Source of the DNA: Bryobacteraceae bacterium
GTDB lineage: Bacteria; Acidobacteriota; Terriglobia; Bryobacterales; Bryobacteraceae
Direction of reading: 5' to 3'
Length of the DNA stretch: 6,552 nt
NCBI GenBank assembly: GCA_029975915.1
Contig: JARKOC010000524.1
Span: forward strand, 1-6,552
A program made the position numbers and the translations under genes. Shown here piece after piece: positions 1 to 4,946 of this stretch. Under the pieces are notes generated by a model. It was not told the DNA's origin. It saw only the letters and a list, made by a program, of their open reading frames with translations, and searched no databases. Within the stretch, counting starts at the first letter, position 1, and each line of letters begins with the position of its first letter.

Positions 1-137
1 CCGAACCGCTTCTATCCGGCTGAACCGCGTACACCTTCGACCTCACGCCGAAATCAGCCTTTGACAACATCCTTGAAGCAGGTAGCATTGCTCCAGTTGG
101 CGACTGTCACGTGATCCACGAGGGACCGGGTGAACGG

Positions 138-392
138 TTACGCCCAAACATCTGCCAGCGAGGAATCTGTTGAAACCCCGCAACTCCCACTTCGGTACGC
201 GTCTGCCAAGGCGAGGCATGCCTGTCCATCACCAATCCGGCATGAGCGCTCGGCCTCAGAAATTCCGTTCTTCAGGCATGCTTCAGACTCAAGTGTCTTA
301 GGTGAGGAACTGGGCCTGTCCTGGGCGGCTGACGATAGTACGATGAATAATGCCGAGAAGGATATGACCAGTCTGATTGGCCGGGATGGCAT
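138..392 (-). CDS. Short secreted protein with one Sel1-like repeat, possibly truncated
   Basis: The 84-residue product starts with a probable signal peptide (PSRPIR, then a hydrophobic stretch to about residue 22, SSAAQ). It ends in a single Sel1-like repeat at about residues 46-84, with the pattern SCRIGDGQACLALADAYRSG followed by ADVWA. Sel1 repeats are helical hairpins that mediate protein contacts and normally occur in tandem. In this cysteine-bearing subtype the text after ADVWA usually runs into the next repeat. Here TAA follows at once, and I could not pick up a second repeat in any frame of 1-137, so the gene may be a 3'-truncated remnant. I chose ATG at 392 because it directly precedes the signal peptide and has a weak TGGAG upstream; a TTG at 467 would add a long non-signal-like extension. 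It runs against the cassette direction. The Sel1 assignment is by pattern only. Confidence 0.5.
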   Translation of the reverse strand: MPSRPIRLVISFSALFIVLSSAAQDRPSSSPKTLESEACLKNGISEAERSCRIGDGQACLALADAYRSGSCGVSTDSSLADVWA

Positions 393-458
393 CACGTCAA
401 CTCCATCACTCAAGTCACACCAAAGTCCACAACGAAACACCTCTACTGCTCCCATCAG

Positions 459-578
459 ATGCCACAAAATGTTAACAATGACAAGAAGGTGACTTCACCT
501 TTGATGTACGGCAGAAATGAGTACCATACGCCCCGTATCCGACCGCAATGGCGAGAGGCTCTAAAGAAAGTCGTTTAG
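459..578 (+). CDS. Doubtful 39-residue ORF just upstream of attC-1
   Basis: The frame reads MPQNVNNDKK, continues through an Arg/Tyr/His-rich middle and ends in WREALKKVV. It stops 21 bases before attC-1, the usual place for the end of a cassette gene. There is no Shine-Dalgarno before ATG 459. An internal ATG at 504 has AAGGTGA at 486-492, about 11 bases away, and that AAGGTGA is one arm of a perfect inverted repeat. The ORF is divergent from the Sel1 gene. I recognise no family, and it may be chance or the tail of a decayed gene. Confidence 0.22.
   Translation: MPQNVNNDKKVTSPLMYGRNEYHTPRIRPQWREALKKVV
486..501. repeat. Perfect inverted repeat AAGGTGA-CT-TCACCTT
   Basis: Arms of 7 bases (486-492 and 495-501) flank a 2-base centre, between the divergent Sel1 gene and the doubtful small ORF. 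The spacing resembles a dimeric repressor operator. The left arm also resembles a Shine-Dalgarno for ATG 504. The 2-base centre is too tight for a relaxed RNA hairpin, so a protein-binding site seems likelier. Its function is unknown. Confidence 0.3.
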
Positions 579-599
579 GAAAAACTCTGGAAGGCTGCG

Positions 600-835
600 G
601 TCCAACCAGCAGTTGGACCTGACAAACACCTGTCGTCACGGTCCCCGCATTTGGCCCGCTTGGATCTGCGCAGCGCTTGCAACCACGGTTTGACGTGGGC
701 GGGCCAGCGGGGACCGCGCCGCCTGGTTGTCCCCGGTCCAGGCCGGTCACGCCCCTTGCATGCGCAAGGGTCGCGCCTCGGCCTTCCCCGGGGCCAACCA
801 CCGGTATTTGCAGGTCAACTGCAACGCCGTTAGAC
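600..835 (+). other. attC-1, integron-type recombination site, 236 nt
   Basis: The R'' box is GTCCAAC (600-606) and the R' box is GTTAGAC (829-835), with the expected cut between G829 and T830. L'' (609-630) pairs with L' (803-822) at 19 of 20 positions. Two bases on the L'' side stay unpaired: a G (615 or 616) and A622. The unpaired spacers are CA (607-608) and AACGCC (823-828). This is the arrangement of attC, which an integrase recognises as a folded single strand through its extrahelical bases. The centre folds into two arms. Arm one pairs GGTCCCCGC (640-648) and TGGCCCGC (652-659) with 699-715, leaving a 3-base bulge. Arm two pairs 724-736 with 788-800 (one mismatch), then 740-745 with 779-784, and ends in CCCTTGC-ATGC-GCAAGGG (753-770). 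R''/R' match at 6 of 7, as expected when R' belongs to the next cassette. Confidence 0.82.
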
Positions 836-899
836 CGCCCGGGAGCCCCATTCTTGCCCCCTCCAACGCAGATTCTCAAAAGGAGCTCCCCGGGATTCG

Positions 900-905
900 T
901 ATAAT
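900..905 (+). promoter_or_regulatory. Candidate -10 box TATAAT upstream of the 932 gene
   Basis: A perfect TATAAT lies 27 bases upstream of the GTG start at 932, inside the cassette and downstream of attC-1. I see no good TTGACA-like -35 at 16-18 bp spacing (877-882 is CAAAAG) and no TGn extension, so this is a weak call. If active, it would give the cassette its own promoter. Confidence 0.35.
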
Positions 906-931
906 GCCACGTCCGCACATGGGAGGGCCCT

Positions 932-1624
932 GTGTCGAAGCACTCACGTCTTGCGATGATCGCAACCGCTGCCATCCTGCTCTCCTCTTCCCTGGCGTTG
1001 GCCAAGAGCGGCACGTGGACTGGCGACTCTCGCGGGATCGTGTCCCTCTCGGTTGGCACCGGCGTTCAACTCGAGAACATCTTCCGGGAGGAGCGTCTGG
1101 CCGTACCCGTGAACCTCCGCGCCGCTGCTTGGGCGGTCGTGACACCCAACGTCCACCTCGGAGGATTCGTCGGGTACCGGTACGAACATGGAGACTACGA
1201 GTCCACTTGTCCCGACCACAACATCCCAGGCATCCCGCCCAATCCCACAACGCCCGGAGGCCAGTGGACTTCGCATTCCCTAATGGTCGGAGGCTCCGGC
1301 CGGTTCGGAGCGGCGGTTTCCGACTCGTCATGGATTGGATTCAACCTCGATCTGGGCTTGGTTGCCTACCTGGATCTGGCGCTCAGCGATGCGAACGACA
1401 TGCGCACCCTGCAAAACCCGTCCGCCTACCTGTTCCCGTCCGTGGTGTTCCTCTATCTGCATCCGGTGGGGCCGGTATCGATCGGGATCGAGGCCCAACT
1501 CGGCATCGAGGTCGTAGTCGGCGGGACATACGACGGTGTTCGTATCGAATGCGATCAAATTACAAGCTCTTTCATCTTCACCTACGGCCCAACGGCCCAC
1601 ATCGGTCTGGCCCTCGGTTTCTAA
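932..1624 (+). CDS. Predicted outer-membrane beta-barrel protein (unknown function)
   Basis: The 230-residue product begins with a signal peptide: charged n-region SKHSR, hydrophobic core, and a likely cut after ALA at residue 24. The rest alternates short Gly/aromatic-rich strands (for example GGFVGYRYEHGDY and FVFT-type segments) and ends in GLALGF. A C-terminal Phe is the usual signal for the BAM complex that inserts barrels into the outer membrane. I know of no closer function. GTG at 932 is chosen because GGGAGGG lies at 921-927 and the positive n-region would be lost from the next start, ATG 956. It is the first gene of cassette 2, followed by the HigBA-type pair after about 125 bases. 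It could instead be a soluble periplasmic beta-protein. No sequence similarity to the two minus-strand barrels of cassette 3 is obvious beyond general barrel composition. Confidence 0.72.
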   Translation: MSKHSRLAMIATAAILLSSSLALAKSGTWTGDSRGIVSLSVGTGVQLENIFREERLAVPVNLRAAAWAVVTPNVHLGGFVGYRYEHGDYESTCPDHNIPGIPPNPTTPGGQWTSHSLMVGGSGRFGAAVSDSSWIGFNLDLGLVAYLDLALSDANDMRTLQNPSAYLFPSVVFLYLHPVGPVSIGIEAQLGIEVVVGGTYDGVRIECDQITSSFIFTYGPTAHIGLALGF

Positions 1625-1724
1625 CCGAACGCAATCCCTTTGACTCACGCATCAAGACGTGCCCCGAGCGACAGACTGCGCGACCTGATGTCGCAGGCAG
1701 CGAATCTCCTGACTCTTGATCAAA

Positions 1725-1741
1725 GTACGCCAATGGCGCAC
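1725..1741. promoter_or_regulatory. Candidate HigA-type operator, 17-bp near-palindrome
   Basis: GTACGCCA-A-TGGCGCAC has 7 of 8 symmetric positions around a central A. It lies 10 bases before the toxin ATG at 1752, where HigA-type antitoxins typically bind to repress their own operon. A perfect TTGATCAA (1716-1723) sits just upstream. TTGATC (1716-1721) with CACTAT (1739-1744) would be a weak promoter at 17-bp spacing, overlapping the palindrome. The regulatory role is inferred from position and symmetry. Confidence 0.45.
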
Positions 1742-1751
1742 TATGGTCTTC

Positions 1752-2069
1752 ATGAGGTTCGTCGAGACGACGGTCTTCACAAAGCAGGTCATCGGCCTTC
1801 TGGCCGACGACGAGTACCGCGCCCTCCAGGCGTCCCTGATCCTGCGGCCCGAGCAGGGAGCGGTCATTCGAGGCAGTGGTGGCCTGCGGAAGGTGCGATG
1901 GGGCGCACGAGGTGCCGGGAAGCGCGGCGGAATCCGGGTGATCTACTACTGGTTTCTGCCGGGAGAAACCTTCCTGATGCTCTTTGCGTACCCCAAGAAT
2001 GTGCAGGACGACCTGACGCCCGAGCAACTCAAGTTGCTCCGCCAGTTCGTCGAGAAGGAGTTCCCATGA
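1752..2069 (+). CDS. higB: RelE/HigB-type toxin of a type II toxin-antitoxin pair
   Basis: The 105-residue product matches the RelE-like HigB-2 type family, which cleaves mRNA at the ribosome and is neutralised by the antitoxin encoded next to it. The start reads MRFVETTVFT, followed by a helical DDEYRALQ region. The conserved core is GSGGLRKVRW (41-50) and GKRGGIRVIYYW (56-67), then YPKN (80-83) and a C-terminal helix TPEQLKLLRQFV. Length is normal for the family. ATG 1752 is chosen because family members begin at this point; ATG 1743 would add three residues, and neither has a clear Shine-Dalgarno. Its TGA overlaps the antitoxin ATG as ATGA, so the two are translationally coupled. All core motifs are intact, so I expect a working toxin. 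The symbol reflects family, not a tested orthology. Confidence 0.88.
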   Translation: MRFVETTVFTKQVIGLLADDEYRALQASLILRPEQGAVIRGSGGLRKVRWGARGAGKRGGIRVIYYWFLPGETFLMLFAYPKNVQDDLTPEQLKLLRQFVEKEFP

Positions 2070-2362
2070 AGAAGGATGATTTCGACCTCCTGATGTCCAG
2101 CATGAAGGAAGGGGCGGCCATCCTGCGCGGCAAGACCAAGCCGAGCCGCGTCTTCGATTTCCATCCGGCGGACGTCAAGAAGATCCGCGCCGCGCTGGGT
2201 CTTTCCCAGCCCGAGTTCGCCCAGATGATCGGGGTCAGCCTCTCCACATTGCGAAATTGGGAGCAGGGACGTCGTTCCCCGGAAGGTCCCGCGCGTGCAC
2301 TGCTCCTGGTCGCGGCACGGAACCCGAAAGCCGTCGCCGATGCGCTGAGGAGGGCGGTCTAA
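2066..2362 (+). CDS. higA: HigA-type antitoxin, XRE/Cro-C1 helix-turn-helix protein
   Basis: The 98-residue protein has a variable N-terminus (1-33) that probably contacts the toxin, then an XRE helix-turn-helix at about 36-71: DVKKIRAALGLSQPEFAQMI, then GVSLSTLRNWEQGRR with the typical recognition helix. The following RSPEGPARALLLVAARNP is characteristic of HigA-type antitoxins. It should bind the toxin and repress the operon, probably at the near-palindrome 1725-1741. AAGGAG at 2055-2060 is well spaced from ATG 2066, and the four-base overlap with the toxin gene supports the start. The stop TAA (2360-2362) lies inside the attC-2 R'' box GTCTAAC, so the end of the gene is also the end of the cassette body. 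Confidence 0.9.
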   Translation: MKKDDFDLLMSSMKEGAAILRGKTKPSRVFDFHPADVKKIRAALGLSQPEFAQMIGVSLSTLRNWEQGRRSPEGPARALLLVAARNPKAVADALRRAV

Positions 2363-2534
2363 CAAGCTCGTGCACCGGACGGACGCTCGGGACACGCCGG
2401 TTGCACGAGCCCGCGGCTCGGACGGACAGGAACATGATCGAATGGCGGCCTTTGGCCGCGGGCCGCAACCGGCGCGCCCCGGCCTGGCCTGGCGGCCAGG
2501 CACGCGTCCGCCGGTGACGCGCAAACCGTTCGGC
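2357..2534 (+). other. attC-2, integron-type recombination site, 178 nt
   Basis: R'' is GTCTAAC (2357-2363) and R' is GTTCGGC (2528-2534), with the cut expected at G2528|T2529. L'' (2366-2386) pairs with L' (2504-2522) over 19 positions with one mismatch (T2368), leaving G2372 and A2379 unpaired. This is the same spacing as in attC-1. Spacers are AA and AAACC. The centre is branched: CGCCGGTTGC (2395-2404) pairs perfectly with 2465-2474 and encloses hairpins CGAGCC-CGC-GGCTCG (2406-2420) and GCGGCC-TTT-GGCCGC (2445-2459). A third hairpin, CCTGGCC-TGGC-GGCCAGG, lies at 2483-2500. R''/R' match poorly here because R' belongs to the next cassette; it pairs instead with the R'' of attC-3. The R' GTTCGGC departs from the GTTRRRY consensus at one base. 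Confidence 0.85.
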
Positions 2535-2638
2535 GGGCAAGGGGCCCCGACCACGCGATTCGACGGTTGGCTCAGGACCAGCGGACTCGGGGACGGCGAC
2601 CTCGCGGGCGCTTCTCGAGACCTGAAGAGATGCACGCC

Positions 2639-2655
2639 TTCGAGCAACGTTCGAA
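2639..2655. repeat. Small inverted repeat TTCGA-N7-TCGAA
   Basis: Arms of 5 bases flank a centre containing AACGTT, 74 bases upstream of the lipoprotein start at 2729. It is a possible operator in the 194-base leader between attC-2 and the gene. I see no clear promoter in this leader. Five-base arms occur often by chance in this composition. Confidence 0.18.
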
Positions 2656-2728
2656 AGACCGCATTTGGTTCCCGGGGGCGGCACGCCTGTTGCTTGGAAA
2701 TCCCACGGACGTCGCCGGGGAGGCAGCC

Positions 2729-3277
2729 ATGCGAAAAATCCTGGTCCTCGCGTCGGTTATCGTGACAGGAGCGACAGCATCCTGCGAGCATGGGCCTGAT
2801 TCCTGGTGCGAGGGCGACTGGATCGTCGATCTGGTCTCGGAATGCGACGGCGAGTGCGACAGCCTCCGGAAACAGAAGTGCTGGGATGGCACCTGCATCG
2901 AGGGCGATTTCGGCGCCGAGTGCGTGCTGACAACCAAGGAAGATTGCACGCCGGAAGCATACTACTGCGACGGAAACTCGTGGACGAGATGCGGCCGGTC
3001 GGGTCATCCGCAATGGAGATCAGACTGTGTCGAGTGGGCGCAGCAATATTCCTCAAACTCGGTTCACTACGGACCTTCCTGCCTTGAGAACCTCGGCACC
3101 ACCCAGTGTGTACACGCGGGATTGCCGTGCGACCCGGAGCGGTCCTACGACTGCGTCGGGGACTACCTAGTGCAGTGCGGGAGCTCCGGGTTCGCGGTCA
3201 ACTTCGAGATCTGCACCTTCCGGACGCCGCCCATGCGCTGCGTAATCGAGGATCGTGACGCCCATTGCCGGAAGTGA
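2729..3277 (+). CDS. Cysteine-rich lipoprotein with a duplicated Cys module
   Basis: The 182-residue product starts with RKILVLASVIVTGATASC; Cys19 after TAS is a plausible though non-ideal lipobox, so the mature protein would be lipid-anchored in the envelope. There are 18 further cysteines, an even number that would allow nine disulfides. Two modules share spacing: C80-x7-C88-x11-C100 with C118-x8-C127, and C142-x7-C150-x11-C162 with C171-x8-C180. The texts match too: YYCDGNSWTRCGRSG against YDCVGDYLVQCGSSG. Similar C-D/V-G-N/D-x-L/W-x-x-C modules are common in secreted myxobacterial proteins of unknown role. ATG 2729 is fixed by GGGGAGG (2717-2723) and by the signal sequence; the upstream in-frame extension lacks coding character. 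It converges on the barrel gene, with 10 bases between the stop codons. No enzymatic function can be assigned. Confidence 0.78.
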   Translation: MRKILVLASVIVTGATASCEHGPDSWCEGDWIVDLVSECDGECDSLRKQKCWDGTCIEGDFGAECVLTTKEDCTPEAYYCDGNSWTRCGRSGHPQWRSDCVEWAQQYSSNSVHYGPSCLENLGTTQCVHAGLPCDPERSYDCVGDYLVQCGSSGFAVNFEICTFRTPPMRCVIEDRDAHCRK

Positions 3278-3287
3278 CGTGGAGGGT

Positions 3288-3869
3288 TCAGAACGACGCC
3301 GATAGCCCCGCCATGGGCACGATGAAGGCAATCCCTTCCCCCGGATCGTAGTCGTCCAGGTCGACCTGGACCCGCAACAGGAGGTCGGCCTTTGGCCCCT
3401 GCCACAGTCGGAAGCTCGCCCCGAGTCCGGCCTGGGGTTTGGGAATCGCGAACCATTGCTCGTCGAGCCCTCGCATCGACTCGAGAAAGCCAAGCCCGAA
3501 GCACCCCTCGATCGCAATGTCCGCGGTCACGTCGAAGGCCAGGAGGAATCGCAGGGTCGGCAGAAAACTCGCCACCATGAGCGCCCCCTCGCCCGGACCA
3601 CCCCAGCCATCGGCCCCATGTGGAATGGCCGCGGTCAGCATCCCCAGGCGGAAACCGACCCGAACGACCTGCCCGAACGGCCAACTCGCCCGAAAATCAA
3701 GGCTGCCACCCCCGCTGACCGGCACCGTCTCGGGACTCCATGTAATGACCGGACCGCCGGTCACGCCCAGTTCGAAGCGCCGGGCCCGGGGGGCCTCCTG
3801 GGCCTTGGCCGTCGTGCACAGGGACGTCGACATCGCCACGAGGACTGCGATCGTCAGGGGCTTCGTCAT
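3288..3869 (-). CDS. Predicted outer-membrane beta-barrel protein, paralogue of the neighbour
   Basis: The 193-residue product has a signal peptide (MTKPLTIAVLVAMSTS, cut probably after AKA at 23). The mature part is rich in alternating beta-strand patterns, for example FELGVTGGPV, SGGGSLDFRASWPFG and RVGFRLGML, and ends in MAGLSASF with C-terminal Phe. ATG 3869 has GGAGG five bases upstream; an in-frame GTG at 3884 would add GGGAM, but the ribosome site lies after it. It is the second gene of a minus-strand pair, 17 bases after the stop of its paralogue, so the two are almost certainly co-transcribed. Shared landmarks are the SGGG.LD.R block, GF.LG, PHG.DG and the AGLS..F end. It probably sits in the outer membrane; the function is unknown. 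Confidence 0.75.
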   Translation of the reverse strand: MTKPLTIAVLVAMSTSLCTTAKAQEAPRARRFELGVTGGPVITWSPETVPVSGGGSLDFRASWPFGQVVRVGFRLGMLTAAIPHGADGWGGPGEGALMVASFLPTLRFLLAFDVTADIAIEGCFGLGFLESMRGLDEQWFAIPKPQAGLGASFRLWQGPKADLLLRVQVDLDDYDPGEGIAFIVPMAGLSASF

Positions 3870-3886
3870 TGCACCTCCGCCCACGG

Positions 3887-4519
3887 TCAGAACCGGCCCG
3901 ATAGCCCGGCCATCGGCATGAAGAATCCTGCGGTGTCATCGAACCCCTGCCAATCCACGCCGACCCGCACCACGATGCAGCCGCGCCGCCCGGTCCACAC
4001 GGGGATGACCGTACCCAGCCCAACCCGCACCGCAGGAACCAGCGCGGACCACGACCGTGAGAATCTCGACCGGAAGAACGCCATTCCCAGCGTGAGGTCA
4101 ACGGCAAGGTCCTGCCGAACGTCCCATCGCAGCAACAACCCGCCCGAAGGCAGGGCGGATGTCGTCCAACTCGGTGGGGCGCCCGACTCCCAGCACCCAG
4201 ATTCCCTGACACTGCCGAAGCAGCGCTCAGTCGGTTCTCCGTCGGGGCCGTGAGGCAGCGACGTGACGACCAGGCCCAGTTGAAAGCCGAGCCGGAACTT
4301 GCCGCCAGTGGACCAGGCGCCGCGGACGTCCAGCCCGCCACCACCGCTGATCTTGGGGGCGGGCATGTCCGGCCCGATGATCAGGCCGCCCACCATACCG
4401 ACTTCAAGATGGAGGTTCGGCGGCGGATCGGCGGCCAGAGCGGCCCCCGGGAGGACGAACGACCACCCCAGCGCAACCCATGCGAGCCACCCCTTTCCGG
4501 CCGTCGCGTGCGATGTCAT
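3887..4519 (-). CDS. Predicted outer-membrane beta-barrel protein, first gene of an inverted pair
   Basis: The 210-residue product begins MTSHATAGKG, then a hydrophobic segment and a cut site near AALAA (29-30). The mature part repeats the plan of its neighbour: HLEVGMVGGLIIGP, SGGGGLDVRGAWSTGG, RLGFQLGLVV, PHGPDG and MAGLSGRF with C-terminal Phe. It has an insertion with two cysteines (CFGSVRESGC) after PHGPDG that the paralogue lacks. ATG 4519 is chosen because AGGAGG lies four bases upstream, although the frame is open to 4630. The promoter must lie in 4520-4729. TTGAAA reads on the minus strand at about 4624-4629, but no matching -10 box is convincing. The gene reads away from attC-3, against the array direction. 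Its role is unknown. Confidence 0.75.
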   Translation of the reverse strand: MTSHATAGKGWLAWVALGWSFVLPGAALAADPPPNLHLEVGMVGGLIIGPDMPAPKISGGGGLDVRGAWSTGGKFRLGFQLGLVVTSLPHGPDGEPTERCFGSVRESGCWESGAPPSWTTSALPSGGLLLRWDVRQDLAVDLTLGMAFFRSRFSRSWSALVPAVRVGLGTVIPVWTGRRGCIVVRVGVDWQGFDDTAGFFMPMAGLSGRF

Positions 4520-4729
4520 GCGTCCTCCTGGCGCCACGGAGCGCAGCACAGGGCGTGCCATCGGTCGGACAGTGCCGAACCCTTGCACGGAGCGCCGCGC
4601 AACGAGCCTTGGACACTGAAGCCGTTTCAAAGGCCCGCGGGCTGGATGAAGCGTGCCCGCGTTCTGGCGCAGTTGCCATCCACGACATGCGATTCACGGC
4701 GCAGTGCCCGACGCTCGATGTGCTGTGCC
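4520..4729. other. Upstream region of the inverted barrel pair, no gene seen
   Basis: These 210 bases separate the minus-strand barrel operon from attC-3 and must hold its promoter if it is expressed from within the cassette. I see an imperfect hairpin TTGCACGG-AGCG-CCGCGCAA (4583-4602, one mismatch) and no convincing ORF with a ribosome site. An isolated GCCGAAC at 4574-4580 resembles an R'' box but has no partner arm. Confidence 0.4.
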
Positions 4730-4908
4730 GCCGAACAAGCGCGTTCACACGGACGGACGCTCGGGACACGCCGGTTGCACGAGCCCGCGGCTCGGACGGG
4801 CAGGAACACGATCGAATGGCGGCCTCTGGCCGCGGGCCGCAACCGGCGCGCCCCGGCCCGGCCTAGCGGCCGGCCACGCGTCCGCCGGTGACGCGCGAAC
4901 CGTTCGAC
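4730..4908 (+). other. attC-3, integron-type recombination site, 179 nt
   Basis: R'' is GCCGAAC (4730-4736) and R' is GTTCGAC (4902-4908), cut at G4902|T4903. L'' (4739-4760) pairs with L' (4878-4896), which is identical to the L' of attC-2. Three bases on the L'' side stay unpaired: a T (4744 or 4745), A4749 and A4753. Spacers are AA and GAACC. The site is about 93 percent identical to attC-2 by hand alignment, with 11 or so substitutions and one insertion, and keeps all inner stems: 4769-4778 with 4839-4848, two enclosed hairpins, and a third hairpin at 4857-4874. In that last stem the T-A pair of attC-2 (2485/2498) is C-G here (4859/4872), a compensatory change. Confidence 0.86.
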
Positions 4909-4946
4909 GGGCAGGGCGACAATCCTTCTCGAAGTTCGTGGACCCC

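Larger units (their letters stand above)
1..829 (+). mobile_element. Integron-type cassette 1, right-hand part (left end outside window)
   Basis: This is the DNA to the left of the cut site G829|T830 of attC-1. Its own left boundary should start with a sequence pairing with the R'' box GTCCAAC at 600-606, that is GTTGGAC. I find no good copy in the window, so the cassette probably begins to the left. It holds a Sel1-type gene on the minus strand and a doubtful small ORF. By eye, 340-600 is more AT-rich than the rest of the window, which would fit a different origin. Bases 1-137 show no convincing gene. Confidence 0.5.
830..2528 (+). mobile_element. Integron-type gene cassette 2 (beta-barrel gene + HigBA-type module)
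   Basis: The left end reads GTTAGACCGCCC (829-840). The right-hand R'' region reads GGGCGGTCTAAC (2352-2363). These are exact reverse complements over 12 bases, as they would be if the segment had existed as a circle closed at one attC. The cassette is 1,699 bp with three genes, all in the array direction. The last stop codon lies inside the R'' box, a common layout in integron cassettes. It is large for a cassette. Confidence 0.8.
2529..4902 (+). mobile_element. Integron-type gene cassette 3 (Cys-rich lipoprotein + two inverted barrel genes)
   Basis: The left end GTTCGGCGG (2528-2536) is the exact reverse complement of CCGCCGAAC (4728-4736) at the attC-3 R'' box, so the segment closes on itself as a cassette circle would. 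It is 2,374 bp, very long for one cassette. One gene points with the array and two point against it, so the promoter side of the inverted pair, rather than a stop codon, faces attC-3. A lost internal attC from a fusion of two cassettes is possible, but none was found. Confidence 0.75.

Noticed and set aside
95..104. GTTGGCGACT as a possible start of cassette 1
   Set aside because: Only GTTGG agrees with the sequence expected from the attC-1 R'' box (GTTGGACCGC), so it is no better than chance.
130..492. A 120-codon plus-strand frame starting with GTG
   Set aside because: It has no ribosome site, has low-complexity Ser/Thr/His composition, and lies antisense to the better-supported Sel1-type gene.
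727..1719. A 330-codon plus-strand frame crossing attC-1 and the barrel gene
   Set aside because: It is an Arg/Pro-rich shadow frame typical of high GC content. It overlaps a gene with a signal peptide, ribosome site and barrel C-terminus.
2364..2411. Short attC reading of attC-2, pairing AAGCTCGTGCACCGG with CCGGTTGCACGAGC
   Set aside because: The two arms do pair with one bulge, but no GTTRRRY box follows. The longer pairing 2366-2386 with 2504-2522 ends at a proper R' box, is also present in attC-3, and leaves both spacers in place.
1946..3013. A 355-codon minus-strand frame
   Set aside because: It is antisense to both HigBA-type genes, attC-2 and the lipoprotein. Its composition is that of a high-GC shadow and no family is recognisable.
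4574..4602. Additional R''-like box GCCGAAC followed by a GC-rich arm
   Set aside because: I found no matching L' arm or R' box downstream before attC-3, and the following bases form only a local imperfect hairpin.
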